A stretch of DNA of 64,000 nucleotides from Pilaira anomala (GCA_025716855.1 JAIXMQ010000082.1:1-64000); one strand, 5' to 3'; shown: positions 44,564-57,530, numbered from the stretch's first letter. Notes: a model not told the origin generated them from the sequence alone. Translations and numbers: made by a program.

Positions 44564-47500
44564 ATGTTTCCACATTTAAAACGGGAAGAATGTCCTGAAT
44601 GTCCAGTATGTTTCAATTGTCAATTACCAACGAATAGTTGCACAAATGGAGGACAATGTGATGTAAGTGGTGCATGCATTTGTCCCACGGGTTGGGGTAC
44701 ATATATAAATATTATATTTAATACCATACGAAATAAAAGTTGATAAAGTTATATTATAAGGTGATTTGGATTGTACACAACCTTTATGTGGCTCACTTTA
44801 TGAAAAAGATCGACCTTTAAGAGAACCAGATCAAGATTGTGTATGCGATCCAGGGTAAAAAATATATATATATATATATGCAAAAGAATAGGTTCTAAAG
44901 ATTGTATTTTTAGGTGGGGAGGAGTAAATTGTAACGTGTGTCAGAATGATAAGGCATGTCAACCATTTAAAGGGGAGGAAGCGACATGTATTAAAACGGC
45001 TATTGGATTAAAATCTACACATGCATGGTGTGCTACGACAAGTAAGGCAAAGAGAGATGAGATGCATGATAATTTGTTTTGTTGATATTATATTATCTTA
45101 GATATACCTTGGATTGATAATACACATGTATCTTTGACATGTGAATGGGAGAAAGATCAATGTGTATTTCAGTTTTGGAAAGATCGAGAGGAACAGTTCT
45201 ATTGTGAGTTAAGTGAATGTAGTCAATCGAGTAAAGTATATATAAAGATGGAACCGATGGTATGATGATGATGTTTATTAATGTGCAAAAAAAAAATATA
45301 TATAGCTTCGGCAGAGAATGATGTACAAGGACATTGTAAAAAGGCCAATTGTGGTTGCATGAAAGATGCTTTTATGTGCGGAAAAGAAGTTGGTAAAAAA
45401 AAAAAAAAAGAATTGATGATATATATCCAGAATTTAACAAATAATAATATCCTTTTAAAGATATGTCTGAATTAGTGAAAAATGTAAAGGGTCCTTCCGA
45501 ATGGTTTTGTAAAAACGGGAAAGATTGTTGGTACAACGGTATAGTCTTAATAGGGGGATAATATGTGTACATTCAATGAGCTCATCTATTTGATATATAT
45601 AGAATATTCCACTTTAGTTAGTGTATTCCCCGATAATATTCAATTAAGTTGTGATGCAGGTGAATGTGCAAATGAACAAGATTTTCTTGATGCAACACCT
45701 ATTGTAAGCACTATAAAAAAAAAAATAAAAAAAAAAAATCCGGATTTGTTAACTTGCAAAAATGTATCATGTAGGATCACGAATTTTCAAGTTACACGGA
45801 AATGATGGTGATTGGAGCTATTTGCATTGCATGTATTTTATTATTTATCGTTACAAAAGTTATTGCAGCAAGACAAAAGAGAATGTTTGGTACACGCATT
45901 GAATTATCCACAGAAGACGACGAAGACGATGATATGTTGACTGCGACAACGGAAGTTTCCATGACATTTTCAGAAATAAGTTATATCGTTGCAGGTAAAT
46001 CCATCTTATCGAATATCAGTGGGTACGTTGAACCAGGACAGATGTTGGCGGTCATGGGACCTTCGGGTGCAGGTAAATCGAGTCTACTTGATATCTTGGC
46101 AAAGAAACATAAACGCGGTGTGACCAGTGGAAAGATCTTGATCAACGGTATGTCACCTACGCGAAGACAGTTTAAACGGATCACAGGGTTTGTGGATCAA
46201 GACGATAGTTTGATGGGTACTTTGACGGTAAGAGAGACACTGACGTATGCGGCATTGATGCGGTTACCGAGGCATATGGGGTTAAAGGCCAAACAAAAGC
46301 GTGTGGAGGATGTGATACAGGAGTTGGGAATTAGTCGAATTGCTGATAGTTTGATTGGGATACCTGGTCAACGCGGTATTAGTGGTGGGGAGAAGAGAAG
46401 GGTGAGTATTGGAAAGGAATTGGTGACGAGTCCTAGTTTGTTATTTCTGGATGAACCTACGAGTGGGTTGGATGCGTATAATGCTGGTGTTGTGATGGAG
46501 TGTCTTCAGAAATTAGCGCATGAAGGGAAAAGAACGATTGTGGTGACGATTCATCAAGTAAGTATGACTTTTTTTTTTGGGGTAGTAAATTGTTAAATGT
46601 TAATTATGTGTATATATGTAGCCTAGGTCGAATATTTTTAAAATGTTTGATTCACTCATGTTATTAACAAGTGGACAACTGGTAATTTTTGAATCAATGT
46701 AAATGAAGGTGAAAATCTAACAATAGTATTGAAATGTTAGGTTTATTTTGGGCCAGTCAAGACATGCTCAAGTTACTTTAGAGAGCTTGGGTTTCCTATT
46801 CCAACGGATTATAATGTAGCAGACTACTTGAGTAAAATAATTTTTATTTTGTTGTTTCAGATTTTTTTTACATACTCATGTTTATAACCTGTGTAGTTGA
46901 TCTTACAATGAAACGACCTGATGATGTGGCCAGTCGACCCAGTACACCGGGATTAGTCACTAGTAATAGCCAAGAACAATTATTAGAAGAAATCCATACA
47001 CCTTACTCACTGCGAAGGAGAAGACAACAAGAAGAAGGGTCTGGAGAACTTGATCTGGTATCGGAGTCAAACCATACACACTTTTTACTTGATTCATTTT
47101 ATTCTTCATCACTTTATCGTATACTTGAGAACCGAGTCAAGAGCAACCAACGATTATCGACAAATGAGTATTCAGTTTGGGTAGATGCAGCTGGACACGA
47201 GAGATCGGATTTATCTCTTGGACAATTCTATCATGAATTCAGCTTACTCTCTTCTCGTACATTTATCAACATGTATCGAAACCCGTTTTTATTTTTTGCG
47301 CATTTTGTGTTTTCTATGATACTTGGGGTGTTACTGGGTAGTTTATTTTGGCAAGTGGATGTAGACCTCTCAGGAGTTCAGAACCGATTGGGCGTGTTGT
47401 TCTTTATGTGTGCGTTATTAGGATTTGCAGCGACGAGTGCATTGGATATGTTTAATAAGGAACGTATACTGTTTATGAGGGAACGCGAGAACGGGTATTA

Positions 47501-48196
47501 TAGTCCAAGTGCGTATTTCATGGCGAAAGTATTGTTTGATGTGGTGCCTTTACGTGTTCTTCCTCCGGTAGTGATGGGGTCGATTAGTTATTATATGATT
47601 GGACTGAATTCGAGTGTGTCTATCTTTGGCAAGTTCTTGTTGGTGCTTGTGTTGTTTAATTTGGCTGCGGCAGGGTTGTGTCTTTGTTTTGCTACTGCTT
47701 TTAAGAATGTTTCGGCAGCGAATTTGTTGGCAAATTTGATTATTTTGTTTTCCATGTTATTTGGTGGATTCTTGCTTAACAAGGGTAAAAAAAGAGAAAA
47801 AGTTTTTTTTTTTTTTTTTTTTTTTTGAAAAAGGTGTGTGTTATTAATATAATTTTTATGAAATAGATCATATTCCTCCCATGTTAAGGTAAATATATAA
47901 AAGAAACATGTACTATATATGAATTTTAACTTTTTTTTTTTTTTCGTAGTTGGTTACAACATTTAAGTTTCTTTAATTATGGTTATGAAGCATTGATTGT
48001 GAATGAATTAAAAGATATCACGTTACGAGATAAATCGATTGCAGATATTCAGATTCCGGGGCCTATTATATTAGCTCGATTTGGGTTTAATGGACAAGCA
48101 TTTTGGTCGGATGTGATACGGTTGATTTGGTTTGTGTTAGTTACACTCATAACGTCATTCTTGTTTCTAAAGTATCTTGTAAAAGAACGACGATAA
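44564..48196 (+). CDS. EGF-domain ABCG transporter (Adp1-like)
   Basis: Half-size ABCG-type transporter with an extracellular Cys-rich/EGF-like N-terminus, the layout of yeast Adp1. Twelve exons: 44,564-44,696, 44,761-44,854, 44,914-45,041, 45,102-~45,259, 45,306-~45,391, ~45,462-45,540, ~45,602-45,702, 45,775-46,557, 46,622-46,681, 46,741-46,831, 46,897-47,784, 47,867-47,888, then 47,950-48,196. Motifs: CTNGGQCDVSGACICPTGWG, a membrane helix (VIGAICIACILLFIV), Walker A GPSGAGKSS, signature ISGGEKRRVSIG, Walker B LLFLDEPTSGLD, then a multi-span domain (WSDVIRLIWFVLVTLITSF at the end). All joins keep phase except that after exon 4, where the best donor gives a one-base mismatch. No signal peptide was seen after the ATG; an upstream exon is possible. 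Substrate unknown. Confidence 0.88.
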
Positions 48197-48572
48197 ATAA
48201 AAATAAAAATCTATTATATTATAGTATACGTCTTTGGGGGGGTTTTTTTTTAATCTAAAGTACATCCGGACCTGAGAGAACAGACGCCACACTTGCAACC
48301 CGAAAGTTAAATCCAGGTAATTTAATCTTGTACGATACGGTGTATGAAGCACAATTATTAACCCCGTTTTTTTTTTTCTTTGTTAGAAAAAATGGGAGAG
48401 ATACATATATGATAAAAAAAAAAAAGAGGCGGGCGGAACAGTGTAATTTTATGGGACAGCAGCAGTAGTAATCTGCTGTCAATTGTAACTCAATTTAGTA
48501 AATTGTTAAAGTTCAATATTTATTCTAAATGTAATGTAAAAAGAAAAAAAAAAAGGCGGTATATATTATGAA
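48197..48572. other. Convergent 3' regions of ABCG and Nudix genes
   Basis: AATAAAAATAAAAATC directly after the ABCG stop is a likely 3' processing region. No gene seen. Confidence 0.4.
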
Positions 48573-49117
48573 TTAAGAAGAAATTGAAGTACTTTCCATT
48601 AATAATCTTAATGTATGAAATGCATCATTTGGCTTTTCTTCTACAGTTGTTGTTGTTGCTGTTGCTGAAGAAGAAGTATTCGTATCATATGAATTTGTAG
48701 GGGTTGCAGGTAAAGAAGCATCACTATTTTCTTCGGCAGTATCTACAGGATTTTGAATAGTAGTATTAGAGGTAGAAACACGTTGTTGATACTGAGCCGG
48801 ATTCAAGATGGAAACACGAATTGCTTCTTGAATATAAGGATTATTTTGAGTTGCCAACATGGCTTCTTCGTATGTAAACCAACGACGATCTCTCTTCTTG
48901 CGTTCAGGGAATTTCTTTACAATTTCAAAAATTTCCATTTCAAATATCCAATGATGTGCTCTAATTCTTTTATTTGCACGTTCTACAAATACACCAAGTT
49001 TACGAATAATACGGCCTTTGAGTCCAGCTTCTTCCCATGTTTCTCGAAGTGCAGCTTCTTCTTGCGTTTCATCTACTTCCCAACCACCTTTAGGCTATTG
49101 TTATATTAGTCCATATT

Positions 49118-49152
<35 letters not shown>

Positions 49153-49386
49153 TACAATAACCCAGGATTCTGGATTTTTACTTGATGAAATTAATATACA
49201 TCGTCTTGTAACAGGATCAATGGCTAAACAACCAGCAACTTGTCGAATATTATGAGAATCTGTTACATCTTTTCCGTGTCCATGTCTAGCCTTTTTTGTA
49301 TATTTAATTACAGGCTCGGTGGATGGTGTTGTGGCTGCAACTGATGCTTCTTCAGGAGGAGGAGTAGAAAGTTGTCTTGGTGTCAT
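48573..49386 (-). CDS. Nudix hydrolase, diphosphoinositol polyphosphate phosphohydrolase type
   Basis: Two exons (49,386-49,156 and 49,094-48,573) join in phase 0 for 250 residues. The Nudix box is complete: GWEVDETQEEAALRETWEEA then GL (residues ~81-102), with the metal-binding REXXEE core. Upstream are VAGCLAIDPVTRRCILISS and SWVIPKGGW, the pattern of the DIPP/Aps1 group, which hydrolyses diphosphoinositol polyphosphates and diadenosine polyphosphates. After ~150 the tail is Ser/Thr-rich low complexity, longer than in yeast enzymes. It is cytosolic or nuclear by absence of signals. It lies convergent to the ABCG gene in the unique core between the inverted repeat arms. Confidence 0.88.
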
Positions 49387-50078
49387 ATTTACAAATAAGT
49401 GCTATAAAAAAGAAAGAAAGAAAAAAAAAAAGAAGGGTACACCCCTATGTTGGTATTTATAGTCTTTTTCTATTTTTGACAATTAGAATCACCGCATGAA
49501 ACTGAAAACCCCCCCCCCCCCAAATAGCGGCTTAAAAATAGTTTTTTTTTTTTTGTCGTCATATTTATCGGCTCGGTTCCATATTTATCACAGTGTGAAT
49601 AAGATTTTTTTTCTGTATGATCTACAGATTTGATATTTTTTTTTAAAAGAAAAGAATCTCTACTCTTTTTCAAGTGTATCCCTTTTAACATATAACGAAA
49701 ATCCTTTGTTTTTGTCATATAACACTTTTAAAACTCAAATGTACACAGCCACTTAACAATAGCTCAACCCTTTCACTCTTTGTTTAAATAAAAAAGATCA
49801 TTCACGCATAACTCATGCAGAAAAGACTGTAGCTGAGTCAATTATAAAGTCTTTTATTACACAATCAAATATTATAAACTCTTGGCAGAACTATTTTTAC
49901 CCATACGAAACAGAGACTTTTTTTTTTTTTTTTAATGATCTCTCTTTCTCTCTCTTTAACTAAAGGGAGATATCTTGGAATTCTACACGATGCTAATGGG
50001 GTGAAAAGATCAGTTATATAATCGTAAATTATACAGATGTAGATCATTATCATTGATAGATTACAAGTATACATTCCC
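49387..50078. other. Core flank, no gene seen
   Basis: A+T-rich with C, T and A runs. A run of T at 50,081-50,097 marks the boundary with the right arm. Confidence 0.4.
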
Positions 50079-50544
50079 TATTTTTTTTTTTTTTTTTCAA
50101 TCACAGTGAGTCAAAAGTGTGTATTCTTTACATTCTGTTGGCATTGGATTGGATGAATTAATATCGAATTTGGGGAGGATCGGCAGGAGTTTTTTGAAAA
50201 ATGGATAAATTAATCTACCAAGAAACTGCAAATGAAACGGATAAATAAGCCTTATTGTTGAAACACACACCCATTTTGCCTCGTCTGCTGTTCTCTATAT
50301 ATAAACAAAGAGGCTTTGTAAGCCATTTGAAAGGGAATAAATACGATTTATCCCAGTGGTTACGGATTATTTGTTTCTAACTTAACTTCACAATTGAATG
50401 AAAAAGCCTAACTATTTGGTAATTGTTAAAACAAGCCATCGTCAATGAAATCTAAATGCAAAAAGAACTTTGTTACACCTAAATAATTTTAATGTGACAC
50501 ATGTTATTTCAAAAAGTCCTTCGTTATCTTTTTTCTTTTTCTAG

Positions 50545-51818
50545 AGTACTTTATTCAAGCTGCTCTCATATCAGAAACCGATCACAAAGATAGACTATTA
50601 TTTCTTTCTGATACAGAATCTATTTTCTATCATGTGCAAATTAAAAATGATGATTCAAGAGAATATACCTTAAAGTAGGAACTCGTCATATGGTATGCAG
50701 AATTTATCAAGATGAAACAAAAGTGTCAATAAAATTTGACGTGGTAGAAGTCCGTCCCTTTGATACTTATCCCCGAAGCAGTTTTATACCCAAGAATTTT
50801 ACATTCATCGACAATCAGTTTATCTGAAAATCACATTCAATCTTGCTTGAGTTTTGTTCTAGAATCCAACCAAGTTATTTCCAAGCGGTGTTCAAGAAAG
50901 TAGACCATAAACAGAGAATATTTATAACAGAATGAGCTTTAAAAAGGCTCTATGTAAAGTATGTATGTGGAACAATCTAAATAAAAGCACTAGTGTAATT
51001 CAAGTGTATCAAGATCATAATAAAAATGAGAAGTACTTATTTCATAGGGAAACACTAACGCAATTTACAACACACTTTAGAGAATTCATATCTGAAAAAA
51101 TATGTTAAATATAACTATTGTTATATTGTTTAAAATAATAACTCTACTCTCTTTTACTATAAAGATTCTGAAGAGAAACGACGTCCTACATCTCTATAGT
51201 AGAGAAACAATACAGTTAGGTAGAGCATGTAATTGTGTAGTATCTTTATCAGTTAGGGATATTATAAATATTTCATTTAAGCCAGTTTTACGAGATATGG
51301 CTTCTGTTTTATCGATATATCATTGGTAAACAAGGGGGGGTTTTTTTTTGGACTGGGTGCAATACTAGCATAGAATATGCATTTAGTATGATATATTAAC
51401 GAAAACAGACAACTTCAACCTATTCTTGTAAATTTACTGGAAGAAGAGATTAATATTTCTAAAGAAATACACAACGTTGGATCATACACATTGTTCATAC
51501 CAGACTTGCCTGATCAGCTTTTACAGCCTACTGCAATTTACCAGCAGTCAATGTATTATAAAAACTTCCAATTTGGAGATTTACAACAGACATCTAATGC
51601 AAGTTATGTATTTGCTGCAGGAATAGATTATGAAGCTGCTGAAGTCATTTTATACAGAGAGAGAGAAAACAAGATGCCAATAGTAAATTGTTGATACTTT
51701 TAAAAAAAAGGGTGATATAATAAACAAAGCAGGAGTGAATAAAGTGTTTCATTGTAGCTCTTGATCAAGTTGGATCGATTGTTGCCTTGATATAAGTAAA
51801 TCATTAATTGTGGAGCTC

Positions 51819-51849
<31 letters not shown>

Positions 51850-52169
51850 GGAGAAACTTGGATAATATTTATTTTTTATGAACCATCATAGCTATATACA
51901 TATATAAGCTTAAGGATTTGAAAGGTTTAAAACCAAATGGAACAATTTCATTTAATTGGAATGAGAGATCGTTGAGTAGTATATTTCTGTGTCTTGGTAC
52001 ACTCAACCTGAAAAAAACGTTTACCTTCAGCGGTTTTAGAGGAAAACAAAAAGGGCATTCCTCCTCCATCGAGTTCTCAGCGAAAATAGTAGTCAGTCAA
52101 CCTAATCCACGAGAAGACTTGGATTCGCTCTTTAAAGTAAGAGAGTTGATGGTTTTGGAGCGATTTTAA
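50545..52169 (+). pseudogene. HSPA12-like pseudogene (right arm)
   Basis: Plus-strand decayed copy of 39,026-42,570. It starts mid-gene (counterpart of FIQAALISETDHKDRLLF), keeps pieces of exon 1, then jumps near 50,935 from the exon 1 end straight to exon 5 (CMWNNLNKSTSVIQV), losing exons 2-4. It continues with ILKRNDVLHLYSRETIQLGR and VSLSVRDIINISF, and ends with the intact final exon match (VRELMVLERF and stop at 52,169). Frameshifts, a G run (51,331-51,337) and in-frame stops break every part. Confidence 0.88.
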
Positions 52170-53264
52170 GTTATGACAGCCTTCTATAATAAAGAAGAAA
52201 AGAATATATAATTCTAACTATATTTTAATCTAACAGGACTGATTATTAGCTATTGATTGGTTAAAAAAATATGTAGATTTGACTTTAGTTGAAATAAACG
52301 TACGTTTTGACAAATCAAAAACTTGTAGAATTTGTAACTAATCGATATACTTGATACCTATTAGGCCCATATAACCATGCTTAGAGATGCGAGTATCCAA
52401 GTGAGAAATTAGTTAACTACTTGTGTCATTTTTAATTCTATATTCTCATGTATATATCCCGTATATAGAATTGTGTGAAATTATAAATTAATAAATGCCA
52501 TACGTTACATGTATAATAACTGATATATACATGACATTTTTTTGTAGTTAAGGAAAAATAAAGATATAATACCTTCCTCAAACAAATACGACCTTTAATG
52601 GTATTTGTTCTCTCTATTATAGGAAACGTATAGTGAGAGAATTTTAGATGAATAATTATACATGTACTGTATGACAGACGCCAAGTTTATATCCGTACAT
52701 ATGGGATGGCCTTATGTACCATAAGCTCGTGTACGACTCAAGTTTTTTTTGTATGACAGATAACTGTACCAATAGTGTATCAATGTATAAAGTATTGTCA
52801 TAATATTCATGGCTTTATTACTAAACAATTTAGAAAATTTCGTGTTTCTGGTCGCTTCTCTTTTACATATTGCTGTCAAATAAGAATTTTTTGATAAGTT
52901 TATCGATACGATTAATATTAATTAAAAGTTTATTACATGGGAAAAAAGGCTTCTTCTTTATTACAAGTAACATTATATGTGCCTTTTTTCTTCTCCCTCT
53001 CCGTTCTATTATTAAAGTTTACTTTAAAAAAAGTATATGAAAGCGCTGCTCAATTTTTATTAGATAATACATAATCCAGAAAAGACACGCACACATAAGC
53101 TGAAGAAATTAAAAATGCTCCTTTCTGTATAGAACAGCTTTTTTTAACGTTTTAATAAGCTTCTTCATCATACAAGAGAAAACTTAACAAATATATATAT
53201 ATATATATATATACAGATCAAATGGATATTAAATAGTTAGTATAGTAAGGTCTTTGAGTGTTTC

Positions 53265-53304
<40 letters not shown>

Positions 53305-54063
53305 CTAAGTTTATTACAAACAGATCATTCATCTATTGCTTAAGCTAAAAATTTAATCTCTTTCAATTAAATAAATATAAGCATGTATAGGTGTATTGTG
53401 ATGAAAGTAACTAGGTAGATGCATGGAGTTGATACAAAATGAAGTGTCATACGTTAGAAATTATGTTTTTTTTATCTTATTTTTTTGACAAAGATCTGTC
53501 AAAAAAATATTTTACTCACTCCAGGAGTGTGGGAGCAAGCATATGGTGGAGATCAAACAACCTGTATTATGGTAATCTCCAATAATAATTAAATAGACGG
53601 AAAACATATGAAAAAAAGGGAGATTTTGTAAGTTTGTTCTAAAATAAGAAAGAGCTAAACCAAATTGAAGCTATCTTCCATCATCTTCTCTAATACTATT
53701 GGCTTCCAAATTGAGCGTTATCTTTTGTTTATTTGATGTTTCAGAAATTTGAAAAAAAAAAAATGTCTTGTCTACAAGTTTTTTTTTTTAAAAAAATAAT
53801 AATAATCATTGCTTATAATATGGTATAATTATCATCAGAAAATGCCAGAGAAGACAATTGAATAATGACTGATTCGTAAAAAGCTCTTTTACAAAAATTG
53901 TTATCAGGAATTACCATTCCAGTAAAAAATTTTTTTTGCATTATATGTGTAACAGTGATGGTGGGCGTCGAAGATATGCTTTATGATTTTTATTATATAA
54001 GCTTACTTTTTTTTTTTTTTTTTTTTTTCCTTTTATTCTTTTCTTCATAACTATTTCATTAAG
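52170..54063. other. Conserved non-coding part, right arm
   Basis: Match to 36,614-39,025 without the 38,280-38,825 insertion. Contains the empty site near 52,362-52,382, a TA tract (53,190-53,213), and a T-run directly upstream of the secreted-protein gene (54,007-54,029) that the left arm lacks. Confidence 0.6.
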
Positions 54064-54809
54064 ATGATTCGCCTGCTCTGTTATCTAATATCAGCTATTA
54101 GCTTTGCTTTTCGTAAGTATGTCCGCAGTAACCATATATTTCATATAAGCTTATACTCGTGTTTTTTTTTTACACTTTTATAGCCCCGGCCTCCTTCCTC
54201 TTTGAGGACTTTAAAGTAACTCATTGTAACTTTGTCTTAAAGATTGACTCTGTCCCTGCTTGGGCACACGAAACCACCTCTTCTGCGAAGGTTTGTAAAG
54301 CTCCCTCGTTGATAGCTTTGTTTCAAGAAACTGCCGTTTCGGATGTTTGCCTTTTAAAAGAGGAGCCTAAAGCTCTCTTTGTTATAAACGTACCCTCAAA
54401 AGATCTCTTTGTTAAAATGGCACCTCTGCCAATCTTCCCTGTTCCCCCCGTTTGTCAAGTTTCTGCAGGCATCTGTAAATCCATCCCAGTGATGGATTTG
54501 TTCATAAATGAAGTTGTCTGTTGTGCTCCTGGCTCCCCTTTCTGTCCTGTTTCTTCTCTCTCGCCTCTTTCTACGTCGGATCAACTTTCTTCTTTTAACC
54601 CTTTCTCTTTCTTTGCCGACGGAAAATCTTTCACTTCAACAGTGAAAGACTTGTTTCAAAACCTAATGGTTGTTATAAAAAAACTATCATTGTATCGTCC
54701 AAGCCGATTCACAATGATCGTTTTTGTTTTAACATTAATATATTGCTTCCTGTTCCAAAAGGTCAGGAAAAGACGCTTAAGAGGACCATGTCCATATTCC
54801 TTTTGTTAA
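54064..54809 (+). CDS. Secreted or type I membrane Cys-rich protein
   Basis: Two exons, 54,064-54,112 and 54,184-54,809, join in phase 1 for 224 residues. The N-terminus is a clear signal peptide (MIRLLCYLISAISFAFP), and the first exon encodes little else. The mature part is hydrophobic and Cys/Pro/Ser-rich (CCAPGSPFCPVSS, about ten cysteines) without a recognised domain. Near the C-terminus a membrane helix (MIVFVLTLIYCFLF, ~195-208) is followed by a basic KVRKRRLRG and a Cys tail, which suggests a type I anchor with a short cytosolic end. No family recognised. The left arm has a dead copy ending before the membrane segment, so the C-terminal ~45 codons are outside the repeat. Confidence 0.65.
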
Positions 54810-55290
54810 TAATAAATAAAATCTCTTTTTTTTTTTTTTCTCATACATAAACTCTTTTTTAATGTATATATGAATATTTACTTCTCAGTCGACCTAATTG
54901 AATGATATTGAGTACATATATTTGGGCAAAAAAAAAAACTCTTGTTCAACTAGAGAATACAGTTTATGATCAAGCAAGTATAATTTTTTTTTTCTCTCTC
55001 TCTCTCTGGAAAAGTCAATTCATTATAGAGTAAGCACACTAAACACATGTATTCGATTATGGAAAATATAGCTGTCACTATCATCACTTTACTTTGCTTT
55101 CGATATTTATTAATGGTACAGATTGGAGTTGTTGTATGTTATACAGCTTAATTCATCAGTATATACTCAAGTGACTACATCAATTTACAACATTTGTGTG
55201 ATCGAATGGAATATGTATTTTCAGTACCTAGTAAAATCACTTTCCGTTAAAGTTTCCTCCTCTCTCTTTTTAACCATTCCTTAAAAATCA
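54810..55290. other. Intergenic, no gene seen
   Basis: An AATAAATAAAATC signal lies directly after the preceding stop. CT-repeat and A/T runs; nothing else recognised. Confidence 0.4.
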
Positions 55291-55700
55291 ATGACATATT
55301 ACTCCACTGTAGAACTGGATGTGGGAGGAAAGATATTTAAAACAACCATATATATTTTGAGAGAATCAGGGTTTTTATATAGATTGCTCAGTAAAAACGA
55401 GCCGGAAGGGGTTCCATTAGAGCGAAAACGAACATTCATTGATCGCGATGGATTTCTATATTCAGCTATGTAGTTATGTGAAAAAATTACTGTTTTTTTT
55501 AAGGGAGAAAGCAACTATACGTATAAATACTAACATACCATATTGCATTTTTTTTTTATCTACTTGTCAAATCCATATTCCAGTGTTGTATTTATATACC
55601 ATTTTAAAAAGTTTTGACTTATGTAGATACAGTTATCAAATAGGCCAACAAGATTCTATTACTTGAATCATTGTTAGATTAGATTCTTCACTCTAGATCT
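55291..55700 (+). pseudogene. BTB/T1 (KCTD-like) domain fragment
   Basis: From ATG 55,291 the plus strand encodes VELDVGGKIFKTTIYILRES and RTFIDRDGFLY, the start of a potassium-channel tetramerisation-type BTB domain as in KCTD proteins. The frame stops after 60 codons at 55,471-55,473; a neighbouring frame continues with weak resemblance (LREKATIRI) for a short way. The full domain needs about 100 residues, so this is a truncated or frameshifted copy. KCTD proteins usually act as Cullin-3 adaptors or assembly domains. Confidence 0.6.
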
Positions 55701-57530
55701 TGAGTGATGAATCAATGCATAGGCCAGCTAGATTCGAACGAAATAAGTGGATTATTGCTGATGCGCTTATGTATTATAAAGTGCAATAAAATTCACAGTG
55801 TTCAGACCGATATAAAAGGGATTTAACAGCGTTGCTAAAATTCATACCATGTGCTTTTGTAAAATAGGGTTTTCACACTTATTAGCTTTTCATTTTGAAG
55901 ACATAAAAAGGAGGATTGTACGATATGTTTTAAGATATTTAGCAAGTATATTATGAGTTCGTCAATTTTATTTTTAACGGGCATGGATAAAGTGTTGAAT
56001 GAATTGAAGCTGACATATTTGTACTTTCTAACAATCAAACATAGTCTTGTAATGATCAGAGCTAATTTTAGCTTTGTTATTATTAACGAATGCTGAAAGT
56101 AGTTATTTCGGTTGATAAAAGTAAAGTTTTTTTTTTTATTTTTTTTTTTCAAAACTCACTGAAAGTTGATTTTTTTCTTGCAGACTATAAAATATTGATC
56201 ACAAACTCTTCTCTACGCCTTTTCCTTAAATCTAGTCTGACTTACCTAAACACCTTTCATTTGACGCAGCACTGTGTTTGTTATCATACCAGGAATAATA
56301 TAAGCATGCATTGTATTGTCTTCTACGACGCTTTGTTTTCGTTTCAGGTGGTGAAGATGGTATAGCCTTTATAAGATAGACTAATGTATTTCAGTTACGG
56401 TTATCAAACGGGCGATTAAGGCTTATCTTACTAAAAGTTCTATTTAATGAACACCAATGCATATTCAAATCCAGGCGTAATCAAACATTTCCACCTAAAG
56501 GAAAAAAAAAAAAGTGTAGCAGGTCTAACATATTATTGCATTTGTTATTTTAATCAGAGTGAAAAAAGGAAGATGACAACTTCCTACTCCCAGCTGAGGA
56601 CAACTACAAGAGTCATCAAGCAGTCGGCGAATTTCTCCAACGAAGGGCAGGGTTCATGTGTATAAAGTCAATGTGTTTTTTTTTCACTTGCTGTTACCTT
56701 TATAGATTCATTGAAAGTTGCAAGATGGGAGAAGAGATTAAAAAGATTTTTTTTTTTTTTTTAGATTATAAAATTCCATGCCATTTAAAAATAATGATCG
56801 GAGTTAACTGAACAATATCTATTGGACAGTTGCCAGCTACAATCAAAGTAATTTGCTTCCTTTTGTATTTAAGAGAAGCTTATTAATACTAAAAAAAAAC
56901 TTGGTTTGTTGGTACTGTATACAGTGCTACTTGATATATTTAACTACTCAATAAAAAAGTGTTTCTCATAGTTCTCAATAAAGCGATTTGATACTTGGTC
57001 GCGTAAAATATGCATGGAATATACCTTTATCATCATTACCCTCTTTACTTTAAGCCCTTGCCCTACCTTTGTCAAATTGAATAACTTACTAAAGAGAATA
57101 ATTTTAACACTATGCAAAACCTGTTTATATGTCACTTTAGAAATGGTACACATAGTCAAACTCACGAGCATGCATAACTATTTTGACTCTTGCAGAGTTT
57201 AGATGAACGTAGAGTTTTATTTTTATTAGTAAGCTCAAGGATAATAAAAGAAATATCTTAGGTGTGTCTTCTTCGATTTAGGTTACACGGGTACAGACAA
57301 AGAAGTGGTGTTTGTATTTTAGTTACACCAAGAAGATGCCGTGAAAGTGGACCTTTCTATTCGCTACGATCCACTTTCTTACAAGATTTTGTACTTTTAT
57401 GCCATTGAATTTGTACTAAATAAACGTTGCTCAAAATGCTGGAAACATTTTTATTGAGAAATTCAGACATAAAAAAACCCGAAAAAATAAGGTTCATGAA
57501 ACCCACAACTTGTCCATAGTAAAATTTTGG
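55701..57530. other. Gene-poor interval
   Basis: Only short frames with no recognised protein. A block at 56,160-56,400 begins after an intron-like TTCTTGCAG and could hold decayed coding sequence, but no family was identified. Confidence 0.35.

Larger units (their letters stand above)
50079..54671. repeat. Right arm of large inverted repeat
   Basis: Reverse complement of 36,005-43,285, shorter by about 2.7 kb because of a deletion of the 5' part of the HSPA12-like gene, a second internal deletion of ~1.6 kb in that gene, and absence of the 546-bp element. It holds the HSPA12-like pseudogene, 1.9 kb of conserved non-coding DNA and most of the intact secreted-protein gene. The outer boundary falls inside that gene's exon 2, just before its membrane segment. 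Confidence 0.9.
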
